A stretch of 64,000 nt of DNA from Frisingicoccus sp902471845 (GCF_047030795.1 NZ_JBKYIC010000008.1), one strand, 5' to 3'. Shown: positions 1 to 9,881, counted from the stretch's first letter. The notes: generated from the letters alone by a model not told the origin. Numbers and translations: made by a program.

Positions 1-1563
1 TATCATCTGGTGCAGCTGGCAGCTCAGAAACAAATCCTTTTCAAAAAACGGTTCAAATGTGATTCACGTCAGATGATTGAAATCGATGTACCGGAGACGA
101 AAGAGACGATTGTTGGATTTGAAATTCAATCTTTCTCCGATTGTCGGATTTTTAGCGGAGGTTATTATTCCGAAGTGGATGAAGGTGAATTTAATCCGGT
201 TGTTTTATCGGTAGCGACAACAACTTTTCAAAAAGAGGATTTCATTCGCAGAAATTTACAGATGATACGAGAAGAGCTGCTTTCGGATGCATTTGTTGGA
301 CCGAATATTTATGTTCATGTTGTGGATAATGGAAGAACATTGGATCGGAAGGAGATAGAAAATGAGCATATTTTCTATCATCCAAATAAAAATGTCGGTG
401 GTTCGGGCGGATTTACCCGGGGAATGATAGAGTCTCTGGCTCAAAAGCCAAAAGCAACCCATGTACTTTTGATGGATGATGATGTGGAAATACTGTCTGA
501 GAGTATTCGAAGAACTTATTTGCTTCTTCTTTTAGAAAAGGAAGCCTATAAAAATCATATCATCAGCGGAGCGATGCTTTGTTATGAGCAGATGGATGAG
601 TTCCATGAGGATGTGGGCTTTATTGGTGCGGACGGTGGCCAGAATCCGTCGAAAGAATGTGAGTCCGTGTCTGAAATTTCAAATATTGTAAAGCTGGAAG
701 AATCAGTAACAGATAAAGCGGATTCATATGCCGGATGGTGGTATTGCTGTATTCCTTCCACGATGATTGAGAGAAATGGTTTTGCATTACCGTTATTTAT
801 TCGGGTGGATGACACGGAATTCAGTCTCCGGAATAATGCGAAATTTATTACAATGAACGGCATTTGTGTGTGGCATATGGGCTTTGTTATGAAGTTCAAC
901 TACTTTATGGAATATTATCAGGTATTCCGCAATTTCCTTATTGCGGAAGCATGTAATCCGAGTACGCGCAGGCAAAGAATCTGGAACCGATTTATGGGGC
1001 TGTTTTTATCGGAGATTCTTCGGTTTAATTATGAGGCTGCCGATATGATTTTGGATGCAATTTTAGATTATTTAAAGGGACCGAAATTTATTCAGCAGGA
1101 AAAGTGCCAGGAACGTCTGGATACTATGTCAAAACGGAATGCAGTCATGAAAGATCTGGAAGAATACGGAGATCTTGGTTTGGATATCGATTCTGTGTAC
1201 AAAGAAGACTACCGCAGACCATTAGATACCCTTTTATATCGTTTGACCTTTAATGGACAGGTCTTGTGGCCAGAGCGGATGCTTCGCAAAGGACCGGCAG
1301 TTGTTGCCTATGACTGGTTTTATAATCCGCAGGCTCAGTGCCTGAAAGACAGCGTTATGGCGGTGAATCCTTACACGAAAACCGGAGAGCTCCGACACAT
1401 AGATAAAAAACGTTTCAGACGTGTTATGAAAAAGTATTTTGCCGTAATGAAGCTTTATAAGCAGCGTCATGAAAAAGTTGAGGCAGCTTATTATGCGCGA
1501 AGAAAATATTTGACATCCTATAAGTTCTGGGCGAAATATCTGGAACTGGAAAAATATCAATAA
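1..1563 (+). CDS. GlfT2-like galactofuranosyltransferase (5' end outside window)
   Basis: The frame is open to the left edge (codons before the first GTG at 10 carry no stop), so the N-terminus is probably missing; about 520 codons are visible. An N-terminal beta-rich domain (to about residue 65) precedes a GT-A fold with the metal-binding MDDDVEI near residue 157, a WWYCCIPS segment near 245, RVDDTEFSLR near 265 and a WHM motif near 285. This is the pattern of the GT2 galactofuranosyltransferases that polymerise Galf from UDP-Galf at the membrane. The next gene, 13 bp downstream, is UDP-galactopyranose mutase, which makes the donor, so the two form a galactofuranose glycan operon. The exact acceptor cannot be inferred. 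Confidence 0.85.
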   Translation, partial: YHLVQLAAQKQILFKKRFKCDSRQMIEIDVPETKETIVGFEIQSFSDCRIFSGGYYSEVDEGEFNPVVLSVATTTFQKEDFIRRNLQMIREELLSDAFVGPNIYVHVVDNGRTLDRKEIENEHIFYHPNKNVGGSGGFTRGMIESLAQKPKATHVLLMDDDVEILSESIRRTYLLLLLEKEAYKNHIISGAMLCYEQMDEFHEDVGFIGADGGQNPSKECESVSEISNIVKLEESVTDKADSYAGWWYCCIPSTMIERNGFALPLFIRVDDTEFSLRNNAKFITMNGICVWHMGFVMKFNYFMEYYQVFRNFLIAEACNPSTRRQRIWNRFMGLFLSEILRFNYEAADMILDAILDYLKGPKFIQQEKCQERLDTMSKRNAVMKDLEEYGDLGLDIDSVYKEDYRRPLDTLLYRLTFNGQVLWPERMLRKGPAVVAYDWFYNPQAQCLKDSVMAVNPYTKTGELRHIDKKRFRRVMKKYFAVMKLYKQRHEKVEAAYYARRKYLTSYKFWAKYLELEKYQ

Positions 1564-1576
1564 GGAGAAGAAAATT

Positions 1577-2674
1577 ATGAAATACGATTATTTAGTTGTG
1601 GGGGCGGGTTTGTTCGGTTCGGTCTTTGCTTACGAAGCGAAGAAGCGGGGCAAGACATGTCTGGTGATTGATAAACGGCCGCATATCGGCGGTAATGTTT
1701 ATTGTGAGGAGATAGAAGGAATTAATGTTCATAAATACGGTGCGCACATTTTCCACACATCCAATAAGGCTACATGGGAATATGTGAATCAGTTTGCGGA
1801 GTTTAATAATTATATTAACTCGCCGGTGGCGGTGTATAAAGATGAATTGTACAATCTGCCGTTTAATATGAATACCTTCAGTAAGATGTGGAATATCCGC
1901 ACACCTCAGGAGGCAAAGGATATTATTGCAAAGCAGATTGAGGAATTGCACATTGAAGAGCCGAAGAATCTGGAAGAGCAGGCCTTATCTCTGGCCGGCC
2001 GCGATGTTTACGAAAAGCTGGTCAAGGGCTATACGGAAAAACAGTGGGGACGTGATTGTACGGAGCTTCCGGCGTTTATTATCAAACGTCTGCCGCTGCG
2101 CTTCACATATGATAATAACTATTTCAATGACCGTTTCCAGGGAATTCCTATGGGCGGCTATACAAAAATCATTGAGAAAATGCTGGATGGTGTAGACGTA
2201 AAGACAAATACGGATTATTTTGAATTTATTAAGGGAAATCCGGATATTGCAGAAAAGACATTGTTTACCGGTATGATTGACGAATTTTATGGTTATAAGT
2301 TGGGAGCGCTGGAGTATCGCTCCGTGCGTTTTGAGACAGAGGTACTTGACTGTGATAATTATCAGGGAAATGCCGTTGTAAATTATACGGCGAGAGAAGT
2401 GCCATACACACGAATTATCGAACACAAGCATTTTGAGTTTGGTCAGCAGGAAAAAACGGTAATTTCCAGAGAATATTCTTCCGAGTGGAAAGTAGGCATG
2501 GAGCCGTACTATCCGGTAAATAATGACACAAACAATGCATTGTTCGAGGAATATAAGAAATTAGCAGCAAAGGAGGAGAGGGTTATATTCGGCGGTCGCC
2601 TTGGAAATTATCAGTATTATGATATGGATAAGGTTATTGAGGCGGCGCTCGAACTGGTTTCAAAAGAATTATAA
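1577..2674 (+). CDS. glf: UDP-galactopyranose mutase
   Basis: 365 aa flavoprotein that interconverts UDP-galactopyranose and UDP-galactofuranose. The N-terminal FAD-binding motif VGAGLFGSVFA, the HIGGN segment, the YGAHIFHT signature, the YTEKQWG motif near residue 152 and the C-terminal GGRLGNYQYYDM block are all present, and the length matches the family. The ATG follows a good AAGGAGAAG ribosome site. It lies directly behind the Galf transferase, which uses its product. Confidence 0.97.
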   Translation: MKYDYLVVGAGLFGSVFAYEAKKRGKTCLVIDKRPHIGGNVYCEEIEGINVHKYGAHIFHTSNKATWEYVNQFAEFNNYINSPVAVYKDELYNLPFNMNTFSKMWNIRTPQEAKDIIAKQIEELHIEEPKNLEEQALSLAGRDVYEKLVKGYTEKQWGRDCTELPAFIIKRLPLRFTYDNNYFNDRFQGIPMGGYTKIIEKMLDGVDVKTNTDYFEFIKGNPDIAEKTLFTGMIDEFYGYKLGALEYRSVRFETEVLDCDNYQGNAVVNYTAREVPYTRIIEHKHFEFGQQEKTVISREYSSEWKVGMEPYYPVNNDTNNALFEEYKKLAAKEERVIFGGRLGNYQYYDMDKVIEAALELVSKEL

Positions 2675-2727
2675 GTCTGTATAGAGGGGGCGGACGAAGG
2701 GTTATATTTTAATAAAGGGGTGAAGCC

Positions 2728-3708
2728 GTGGATATTCGACAATTGGAATATTTTGTGGAATTGGCTAAGACAAGAAATTTCCGAAAAGCATCGGAACATT
2801 TACATTTGTCTCAACCGGCATTGAGTAAGAGTATCCGTCTTTTGGAGACAGAACTGAACACGGTCTTGATTGAGAGAACCAACAAGAGTTTTGAGCTGAC
2901 GGATACGGGACAGGCGCTGCTTCAGAAATCTGTATTTTTGATTCAGCAGTTTCAGGACATTTATAAAATGATTGACGATGTCCGGTTATCTAATCAAGGG
3001 GAAATCAAGATAGGTATTCCAAATATTCTTGGTTTTTTATGCTATTTTGAGTTGATCTGTGAGTTCCAGAAGGAGTATCCGGGAATCAATATTTCCGTAT
3101 CCGGAGAGGGGACGAAAGATATCAATACGGCCCTGAGAGAAGAGCGATTAGATTTGGGAATTGGTATGCTTTCGGAAAACGTTCCGATTGCCAGAGACGT
3201 ACAGGTGATACCGCTTACCCACGATGAAGGCGTGGCAGTGGTTCACAAGAGTAAGGCCTATGCGGCTGTGGATGCAGTCAGTATCCGGGATATGAAGGAC
3301 GAAAATTTCGTTCTTATGAATGAACAGTATCTGCTCTATGATGATATTATGCAATTATGTATGCAGGCAGGGTTTACACCGAATGTAACGGCGAAAAGCA
3401 GTCAGTGGGATTTCCCATTGATGATGGTCGACGCAAATCTTGGGGTTTCCATACTGCCGAGACCGTTGGTAGAAAAGAGTCCTCTGCCGGATATTAAGGC
3501 AGTAAAGATTAAAGAGGGATTCAATTGGGATATCGGTTTCTTCTGTTTGAAAAATCGCCCGAGAACCCATGCAATGAATCAATTTATTGAATTTACAAAG
3601 GAATATTTGAAAGAGCGTAAGGAATTCCATTATATCTACTATGCAGATACGAGTGTCGAATGGAGTGGAAATTGGAATTCTGAAGAATCCAGGATTAAAA
3701 AAGATTAA
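2728..3708 (+). CDS. LysR-family transcriptional regulator
   Basis: 326 aa, GTG start behind AAAGGGGTGAAG. The N-terminal winged helix (MDIRQLEYFVELAKTRNFRK, then HLSQPALSKSIRLLE) is typical LysR; residues from about 90 form the periplasmic-binding-protein-like effector domain. The C-terminus has a charged extension after about residue 295. The gene is co-directional with glf (53 bp gap) and ends at a terminator. Its target and ligand are not evident; no divergent partner gene is present. Confidence 0.92.
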   Translation: MDIRQLEYFVELAKTRNFRKASEHLHLSQPALSKSIRLLETELNTVLIERTNKSFELTDTGQALLQKSVFLIQQFQDIYKMIDDVRLSNQGEIKIGIPNILGFLCYFELICEFQKEYPGINISVSGEGTKDINTALREERLDLGIGMLSENVPIARDVQVIPLTHDEGVAVVHKSKAYAAVDAVSIRDMKDENFVLMNEQYLLYDDIMQLCMQAGFTPNVTAKSSQWDFPLMMVDANLGVSILPRPLVEKSPLPDIKAVKIKEGFNWDIGFFCLKNRPRTHAMNQFIEFTKEYLKERKEFHYIYYADTSVEWSGNWNSEESRIKKD

Positions 3709-3728
3709 AAAAATGCATCAAAAGAAAG

Positions 3729-3759
3729 CCTTCCGGTGTCTGAATCCGGAAGGTTTTTT
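3729..3759 (+). terminator. Rho-independent terminator after LysR gene
   Basis: Perfect 8-bp stem CCTTCCGG/CCGGAAGG with a 9-nt loop followed by six T. A second inverted repeat (AAGAAGTATCA ... TGATGCTTCTT) lies at about 3794-3838. Confidence 0.88.
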
Positions 3760-4076
3760 GTTAAAATGAAATATTATTTATATACAGAAAAAAAGAAGTA
3801 TCACTTTGCAAGGACGAGACTGGGTGATGCTTCTTTTTGTATTGAGGGCTTAGGTATATATCTCCAAAATGGCAACTCAGGAAGCCGGTATCCCGGACAG
3901 ATGATACACCTCAAAGTACCATCCGCCGGTGGTGTTTTCCCGTTAATAATATAACCTTGATTACATTATAGGCACATGAATAATAATTGTAAAATACATA
4001 TTATTTATTAAAACAATAACTATAAGTTATTGAAAAAAACAAAGTGGATTTTACATCGAAATTGCTCAAAACCGCA
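3760..4076. other. Intergenic stretch, no supported gene
   Basis: Apart from the second inverted repeat (about 3794-3838) I see no coding gene. A short plus-strand open frame begins inside the terminator, and a short GC-richer patch (3840-3950) reads on the minus strand without start codon or ribosome site. The right half is AT-rich. Confidence 0.5.
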
Positions 4077-4105
4077 TTGTTATCTTGGAACGATTGTGCT
4101 AAAAT
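4077..4105 (+). promoter_or_regulatory. Promoter of aldose epimerase gene
   Basis: TTGTTA - 17 bp - TAAAAT, about 40 bp upstream of the start codon. Confidence 0.55.
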
Positions 4106-4148
4106 TAATATCAGGTTGACATAGATATGTGTCGGGGGTGCAGTGAAT

Positions 4149-5057
4149 ATGGGGCTTTTTAAACGAAAACAGGTGTCCCGTTTCTATTTTCTGAGAAATG
4201 ATGATTTGGTTGTTTACATAAATAATCAGGGCGCTGAACTTATGTCCGTTAAGGACGTAAAAAATAAGACAGAATATATGTGGAATGGAGATCCGGATTA
4301 CTGGAATCGGCGTTCGCCCTTACTGTTTCCGGTAGTTGGAGAACTAAATGGACAGACATACCGGCATAAGGGTCATGAATATCGTATGCCGCGTCATGGA
4401 TTCGCACGAGATATGATTTTCAGCAAGAGTGCGGAGACGGACGACCAGATATGGTTTGTTTTGGATTCGAATGATGTGACAAAGAAGAGTTATCCTTTTG
4501 ATTTCCATTTGGCGGTACGTTACCGTCTCAGAGGGCGTATCCTGGAGGTGAAATGGGTGGTGACAAACCGGGATTCTGAGCCGATGTTATTTTCCATCGG
4601 CGGACATCCGGCGTTTCGCTGTCCGTTGGACAAGAATCAGGTTCAGACAGACTATTATATAGGTTTTGATATGGAGGGACGCGGGAATCCAAAATATCAT
4701 TCAATCAGCCGTAGAGGACTTTATGAACCCCGGGAATATGAGCTTCCGCTGGAGCAGGGGCTTTACAGATTTGACAAAGAGACTTTCACAAAGGATACAC
4801 TGATCTTTGAAAAGCAGACGACACGGGTTTATCTGATGCGTCCGGATAAACGGCCATATGTTACCGTGACTTTTGCGGCGCCGTTGTTCGGTGTTTGGTC
4901 ACCGCCTGGAAAACAGGCACCTTTTGTGTGCATCGAACCCTGGTACGGACGATGTGACAGAGAAGGTTTTTCAGGAGATTTGATTGAAAAGGACTGGATA
5001 CAGTGTCTCCAGCCAAATGAGATATTTGAAGCTGCCTATTTTATGGAATTTTCTTAA
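4149..5057 (+). CDS. Aldose 1-epimerase family protein (LacX-like)
   Basis: 302 aa beta-sandwich mutarotase-type protein. Motifs of the LacX/YihR-like branch are visible: NNQGAELMSVKD near the N-terminus, RSPLLFPVVGELNG near residue 57, MPRHGFARD near 80, GGHPAFRCPL near 155 and CIEPWYGRCD near 258, covering the His and Glu/Asp positions used in sugar C1 epimerisation. ATG at 4149 is preferred because it sits 8 nt from GGGGGTG; a GTG at 4143 is too close. Monocistronic: own promoter and terminator. Substrate unknown. Confidence 0.9.
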   Translation: MGLFKRKQVSRFYFLRNDDLVVYINNQGAELMSVKDVKNKTEYMWNGDPDYWNRRSPLLFPVVGELNGQTYRHKGHEYRMPRHGFARDMIFSKSAETDDQIWFVLDSNDVTKKSYPFDFHLAVRYRLRGRILEVKWVVTNRDSEPMLFSIGGHPAFRCPLDKNQVQTDYYIGFDMEGRGNPKYHSISRRGLYEPREYELPLEQGLYRFDKETFTKDTLIFEKQTTRVYLMRPDKRPYVTVTFAAPLFGVWSPPGKQAPFVCIEPWYGRCDREGFSGDLIEKDWIQCLQPNEIFEAAYFMEFS

Positions 5058-5068
5058 AAAGAGAAAAG

Positions 5069-5094
5069 TGGACAGTTTATAGCTGTCCACTTCC
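5069..5094 (+). terminator. Terminator after aldose epimerase
   Basis: Perfect AGTGGACAG/CTGTCCACT stem with a 7-nt loop and a pyrimidine-rich tail (TCCTTCTCTC). It may also end the minus-strand DUF1540 gene. Confidence 0.75.
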
Positions 5095-5110
5095 TTCTCT
5101 CTGCGGGAGA

Positions 5111-5272
5111 TTATGCTCTGAATACGAAAGATTCGCAGTCAGTACATTCGATTTTTGTTGGATGGCTTTCGTGAGTGCCGACTTTGATCTGATTTAAGCT
5201 ACAGTAATCTTCTGTTCCGCAGTGGTGTTTGCATTCTTTGATAGAACACTGGATACAAGCATTTTTACTCAT
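5111..5272 (-). CDS. DUF1540 cysteine-rich small protein
   Basis: 53 aa, too short for many ORF callers. It starts MSKNACIQCSIKEC and has paired cysteine motifs: CIQC and C...C in the first 25 residues and ECTDCESF near the end. This is the DUF1540 pattern, probably a small metal-binding protein common in Clostridia; its role is unknown. A good AAAGGAG site lies 8-9 nt before the ATG. It is encoded opposite to both neighbours and converges on the epimerase terminator. Confidence 0.88.
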   Translation of the reverse strand: MSKNACIQCSIKECKHHCGTEDYCSLNQIKVGTHESHPTKIECTDCESFVFRA

Positions 5273-5422
5273 GTTGTAGGCTCCTTTCAAATGTTTGATA
5301 GTTAATTTATAAATCCTTGGAAGGGTTTACACGAATTAGTATGCAACATAGTTTTAATTCTATTCAGAAAAGGGAATATTAAATCTGACATGTTTTGGAC
5401 TTAATATAGAAAGACAGAGAAA

Positions 5423-6802
5423 ATGAGCAATAAGAAAAAAATATTAATTGTTTCAGGATGTGCCGTTGGTCTTTTGGCGGTATGTTATGTCGGCGTATCT
5501 GTTTATTTTAGTCAGGTATTTTATCCAAATACTTCCATTAATGGAACGGATGTGTCCAATGAGTCTCCGAAAGCGGTTAAAGAAGCATTGGAGCAGTCGA
5601 TGAAGACTTATGAGATGAAAGTGCTGACAATTGACGGTACAACAGAAGTTCTTTCCGGAAAAGACTTTGATTTCGATTACAATTTTGATGAAGTTGATGA
5701 ATTAAAGGCAAAGGAGATGGGATGGCTCTGGCCGATGAAATTCTTTTCGCAGACGGATTATGAAATTAAAGCCGCCTATGACTGGAATGAAGAAAAATTA
5801 AATAAAAAAATTGATGAACTCCAGTGTATGACTCAGGAGATGACAGCGCCGGTCAATGCGTCTTTGACCATTGATGACAATGGCGTAAATCTGGTAGAAG
5901 AGAACAAGGGTAATACGCTGAAAAAAGAGACTGTAAAAGAAGAGATTGCCAGGGCCATGGGCAGTGGAAAGACGGAGATTTCGCTGGAGGAAGCCGGATG
6001 CTATGAATTGCCGGAGATTACGACTGAGTCTCCGGAGATTCAGGATGAACTGAAAAAGGCCGATGAATTGTGTCAGGCTGAAATTACTTATAATTTCCAT
6101 GGCAATGAAGAAAAGATTGGCAAGGAACAGATACAGAAGTGGATTCGCCGGGATGACAATGGAGAGTTCTATGTTTCGGAAAGTGCAGCATACGATTATC
6201 TGTGTGAACTTTCAGATAAGTACGATACCATTAATTCCTATCGGGACTTCTACTCGTCCAGGGGATACTGGATTACATTGGATCCGGGAAGCTATGGATG
6301 GGGAACGGATGTTGACAGTGAAATCGGTCTGTTGATGGATGATATCAACAACAAGCGGGTCACAAGCCGGGAGCCGATTTATTACATGACGCCATACGAT
6401 TATCTGGATCCGAATTCACCGGATGATATTGGATTCACTTATATAGAAATTGATTTGTCCGGTCAGTATATGTGGTATTATAAAGACGGTGAGCTTTTTA
6501 TTTCGACACCGATTACATCCGGCACGATGAGTACCGGGCATGGCACGCCTTCTGGTGTATATTATATTCATAATCGTCTTCAGAACATCGTTCTTGTCGG
6601 TGATGATTACAGACAGCCGGTGAATTTCTGGATGAAGATCGTCGGTGGTGTGGGAATTCATGATTCACTGTGGCGTTCCACGTATGGCGGCACGGAATAT
6701 CTGACTGCCGGCTCCCACGGCTGCATTAATACGCCGTATGATGTGGTTGAGTCAATGTTCTGGAATGTTGAAATAGGTACGCCGGTCATTATGTATTATT
6801 GA
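5423..6802 (+). CDS. Membrane-anchored L,D-transpeptidase (YkuD) with peptidoglycan-binding domains
   Basis: 459 aa. After KKK there is one N-terminal transmembrane helix (residues 7-29), so the rest is outside the cell. Residues about 40-300 hold PG_binding_4-type repeats; residues about 335-459 are the YkuD domain with the catalytic signature GSHGCINTPYD (nucleophile Cys) and GIHDS upstream. It would form 3-3 cross-links in peptidoglycan or attach proteins to it. The ATG at 5423 has only a weak purine-rich site (GACAGAGAAA). The gene is monocistronic. Confidence 0.93.
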   Translation: MSNKKKILIVSGCAVGLLAVCYVGVSVYFSQVFYPNTSINGTDVSNESPKAVKEALEQSMKTYEMKVLTIDGTTEVLSGKDFDFDYNFDEVDELKAKEMGWLWPMKFFSQTDYEIKAAYDWNEEKLNKKIDELQCMTQEMTAPVNASLTIDDNGVNLVEENKGNTLKKETVKEEIARAMGSGKTEISLEEAGCYELPEITTESPEIQDELKKADELCQAEITYNFHGNEEKIGKEQIQKWIRRDDNGEFYVSESAAYDYLCELSDKYDTINSYRDFYSSRGYWITLDPGSYGWGTDVDSEIGLLMDDINNKRVTSREPIYYMTPYDYLDPNSPDDIGFTYIEIDLSGQYMWYYKDGELFISTPITSGTMSTGHGTPSGVYYIHNRLQNIVLVGDDYRQPVNFWMKIVGGVGIHDSLWRSTYGGTEYLTAGSHGCINTPYDVVESMFWNVEIGTPVIMYY

Positions 6803-6822
6803 TTAAAAATGAAAAAGTAAAA

Positions 6823-6861
6823 GGGGCATTGTGGACTTTGACATTCACAATGTCCTTTTTT
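6823..6861 (+). terminator. Terminator after L,D-transpeptidase
   Basis: GGGCATTGTG ... CACAATGTCC stem with a 12-nt loop followed by six T. Confidence 0.85.
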
Positions 6862-6905
6862 GATGCTATACTGAAATTAAATAAAAGGACAAACGGGGGA
6901 TTGAA

Positions 6906-7508
6906 ATGGAAACAGTCGATTTAGTATGTCTGGGGGACAGTATTGTTTACGGATATGGTGTGAGTTCCCGGTATGCCTGGCCTTATCTGGCATCGAAGAC
7001 ATTGGGGATAAATATATTAAATAAAGGGGAGAATGGGGATACGGCGGATGGCATGAACGTTCGCTTTATGGAAGATGTAGTCTGGAACCATCCAAAAGAA
7101 GTATTTGTCATGGCGGGAGCCAATGATATTCTTATGGGAATTCCACAGGCACATACAAGAGAAAGCATGGATATGATCATTGGAAAAGCCCTTGCGGCGA
7201 AAATTGCGCCGATGATTGGCATTCCGATTCAGGTGGACGGCGCGATGTTGAAAGACTGCTGGTACAGCTTTTTTGGAATCGATGAGACAATAGCTCTGTT
7301 TTCAAGTTACAGGGAATGGCTTTTGAATTATTGCGAACGGAAACAGATTCCGTATGTGGACTTCCAGAAAAAGTTTCCGGAATATCTGGAAAGAAAGGGG
7401 ATAAGCCGGGCCTTTCAGGATGGCGTTCATCCGACAAGAGAAGGTTATGCGGTAATGGCAGAGATTTTCTGTGATACTTATCGGGAAATAAAGGGCATTT
7501 GTGGATAA
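6906..7508 (+). CDS. SGNH/GDSL-type hydrolase
   Basis: 200 aa. Block I LGDSIVYGYGV carries the nucleophilic Ser, block III MAGANDILMG carries the conserved Asn, and block V DGVHPTREGY carries the catalytic Asp-His pair. No signal peptide, so a cytoplasmic esterase or acylhydrolase of unknown substrate. A GGGGGATTGAA site precedes the ATG. It ends 14 bp before the nucleoside phosphorylase start, so the two are co-transcribed. Confidence 0.9.
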   Translation: METVDLVCLGDSIVYGYGVSSRYAWPYLASKTLGINILNKGENGDTADGMNVRFMEDVVWNHPKEVFVMAGANDILMGIPQAHTRESMDMIIGKALAAKIAPMIGIPIQVDGAMLKDCWYSFFGIDETIALFSSYREWLLNYCERKQIPYVDFQKKFPEYLERKGISRAFQDGVHPTREGYAVMAEIFCDTYREIKGICG

Positions 7509-7522
7509 TGGAGGTGAAACGG

Positions 7523-8821
7523 ATGCGTTTTGTGGATATCATTGAAAAAAAACGATGGAAAGAAGAACTTACGGAGGAAGAAATCCGTTGGTGGATTCAG
7601 CGTTATGTAGCCGGAGAGATTCCGGATTATCAGGTCAGTGCCCTGTTGATGGCGATTTGTTTAAATGGGATGACGGCCCGCGAAACATCGGCCCTGACAA
7701 TGGCGATGATGGAGAGCGGCGAGACGATTGATCTGGGTGAGATTGAGGGTGTCAAAGTGGATAAACATTCCACTGGCGGCGTGGGGGATAAAACGACGCT
7801 GGCACTGGGACCGATGCTGGCCGCCTGCGGTGCAAAGGTGGCAAAGATGTCCGGAAGGGGACTTGGCTCTACCGGAGGTACGCTGGACAAGCTGGAATCT
7901 ATTCGTGGATTTAACTGTTATCTGGATAAAGAAACCTTTATTCGTCAGGTGCAGGATATAGGAATAGCGGTCATCGGGCAGACAGAAAGCCTTGTCCCGG
8001 CGGATAAAAAGCTGTATGCTCTTCGGGACGTGACCGGAACCGTGGCTTCGATTCCACTCATTGCCTCCAGCATTATTTCAAAGAAACTGGCAGCCGGGGC
8101 GGAAGTGATTGAACTGGACGTGAAATACGGCGATGGAGCCTTTATGAAAACAGCAGAAGAGGCGGTGGAGCTTGCCAAAATGATGATCTATCTCGGCGAA
8201 GCCTGTGGACGGAAGGTGCGGGCGATGATTACGGATATGAATGAACCTTTGGGACTGGCCATCGGAAATGCGCTGGAAGTGAAAGAAGCGGTAGATACAC
8301 TTTGGGGGCGGGGACCGGCAGATTTTACCGAGCTGGTTTTGAGCAGCGGGGCCAATATTCTGACGGAAGCCGGGCTGGCAGCAGACAAAACGGAGGGACG
8401 CCGGAAAATGGAGGACGTGATTGCCGATGGCAGTGCTTTGGAGAAGCTGAAAGAAATGGTGAGAGCTCAGGGCGGGGATGTGGCTCAGATTGAGCATCCG
8501 GAACTGCTTCCAAAAGCAGATTTTGTAACCCCCGTGGTTTCGAAAGGAACGGGTTATGTCCGAAGGGCGAGAGCTCTGGAACTCGGACGGCTTGCCATGG
8601 AGATCGGAGCTGGCCGGGAAACAAAGGAAGATGTGATTCATCCGGAAACAGGCATTGTTCTTGGCAAAAAAACCGGGGATTTTGTAAAGTCGGGCGACAT
8701 TTTGGCCTGGGTGCATCATCGCGGGCCATTAGGGGAAGAATGGCTGGAACGGTTATACGCAGCCTTTGAGATGAGTACAGAGCCGGTTCCGGAAAAGCAG
8801 TTAATCTACAAGACGTTGTAA
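7523..8821 (+). CDS. pdp: Pyrimidine-nucleoside phosphorylase
   Basis: 432 aa, the usual length. It phosphorolyses uridine/thymidine to the base and (deoxy)ribose-1-phosphate in pyrimidine salvage. The family signature SGRGLGSTGGTLDKLESI is at about residues 109-126, with KHSTGGVGDKTT near 80 and the C-terminal lipoyl-like PYNP domain from about 340. ATG 7523 is chosen because GGAGGTGAA lies just upstream; upstream codons overlapping the hydrolase gene lack a ribosome site. Co-directional with the SGNH hydrolase and DUF2804 gene. Confidence 0.97.
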   Translation: MRFVDIIEKKRWKEELTEEEIRWWIQRYVAGEIPDYQVSALLMAICLNGMTARETSALTMAMMESGETIDLGEIEGVKVDKHSTGGVGDKTTLALGPMLAACGAKVAKMSGRGLGSTGGTLDKLESIRGFNCYLDKETFIRQVQDIGIAVIGQTESLVPADKKLYALRDVTGTVASIPLIASSIISKKLAAGAEVIELDVKYGDGAFMKTAEEAVELAKMMIYLGEACGRKVRAMITDMNEPLGLAIGNALEVKEAVDTLWGRGPADFTELVLSSGANILTEAGLAADKTEGRRKMEDVIADGSALEKLKEMVRAQGGDVAQIEHPELLPKADFVTPVVSKGTGYVRRARALELGRLAMEIGAGRETKEDVIHPETGIVLGKKTGDFVKSGDILAWVHHRGPLGEEWLERLYAAFEMSTEPVPEKQLIYKTL

Positions 8822-8843
8822 ATCCGATGAAAGGGGTGGTTTT

Positions 8844-9881
8844 ATGAAACAGCATGAAGTGACGCAGATACAGCCATTGCTGGATGGAAAAGGGTGTGTA
8901 AATGAGCCCGGTTGGGCGCGGAGCCTTGTATGGCAGTATGACAGAAAGAAAATTAAGGCGCCAAAGTACCGGATTAAGGAATGGGATTACTATCTGATCA
9001 CCAATGACCATTTCGGAGCGGCATTTACCATTTCAGATTTAGGTTATCTGGGGATGATCAGTGTTTCAGTGCTGGATTTCGATAATGCCTGGCATCATAC
9101 GGAAACCGTGCTGGTCCCATTGACAATGGGGCGGCTCCGCCTGGGAAGCCATTCGGATTATGGGAATGCCAATTTCAAAAACAGTCGGGTGCATTTGAAA
9201 TATTCCATGGTTTTTGACCGCAGGAAGATTCAGTGCCATTTTAAGAACTTTAAGGATAAACAGGATTTGAATGCAGAGATATGGCTGCTGCAGAAACCGG
9301 CGGAAAGTATGTGCATTGCAACACCGTGGGCAGATAAGCCGAAGGCCTTTTATTATAACCAGAAAATCAATTGTCTGCCGGCCAGCGGCTGTATCCGTCT
9401 GGGCGAAGAACAGTGGCGGTTTAAGCCGGAGGATTCCATGGGCGTTCTGGACTGGGGACGGGGTGTATGGACCTATGATAACACATGGTACTGGGGCACC
9501 GGAAGCGGCTGGATCGATGGAGTACCGTTTGGAATCAATGTCGGCTATGGCTTCAGCGACCGTACCTCTGCCAGCGAAAATGTTATTTTCTATGACGGAA
9601 AAATCCATAAATTGTCCGATGTGACCCTGTGTATTCCTCAGGATATGGATGGTAATGAACTGTATACCGAGCGCTGGCAGATTGTTTCCTCTGACGAGCG
9701 CCTGGAAGGAGATTTTATTCCGATATTTGACCGGAGTGCAAAAACCGATATGAAAATTATTATGACGGACCAGCATCAGGTGTTCGGACGTTTTAACGGA
9801 AAAGCCGTCCTGGACGATGGAAAAGTGCTGGATATTAAAGATTTTCTCTGTGCGGTGGAAGTTGTTCATAATAAATATTAA
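8844..9881 (+). CDS. DUF2804 family protein
   Basis: 345 aa, no signal peptide or membrane segment. The sequence is rich in Trp/Tyr beta-strand motifs (KEWDYYLI, VWTYDNTWYWGTGSGW, FGINVGYGFSDRTSASEN), which I recognise as DUF2804. Function unproven. It follows pdp by 22 bp behind AAAGGGGTGG and is probably the last gene of that operon. Confidence 0.85.
   Translation: MKQHEVTQIQPLLDGKGCVNEPGWARSLVWQYDRKKIKAPKYRIKEWDYYLITNDHFGAAFTISDLGYLGMISVSVLDFDNAWHHTETVLVPLTMGRLRLGSHSDYGNANFKNSRVHLKYSMVFDRRKIQCHFKNFKDKQDLNAEIWLLQKPAESMCIATPWADKPKAFYYNQKINCLPASGCIRLGEEQWRFKPEDSMGVLDWGRGVWTYDNTWYWGTGSGWIDGVPFGINVGYGFSDRTSASENVIFYDGKIHKLSDVTLCIPQDMDGNELYTERWQIVSSDERLEGDFIPIFDRSAKTDMKIIMTDQHQVFGRFNGKAVLDDGKVLDIKDFLCAVEVVHNKY

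Noticed and set aside
3736..3954. 72-codon plus-strand frame after the LysR gene
   Set aside because: It starts within the terminator hairpin, has no ribosome site, and shows low-complexity codon use.
3840..3955. GC-richer minus-strand patch readable as a short Cys-containing peptide
   Set aside because: No start codon or ribosome site and stops nearby; at most a gene remnant.
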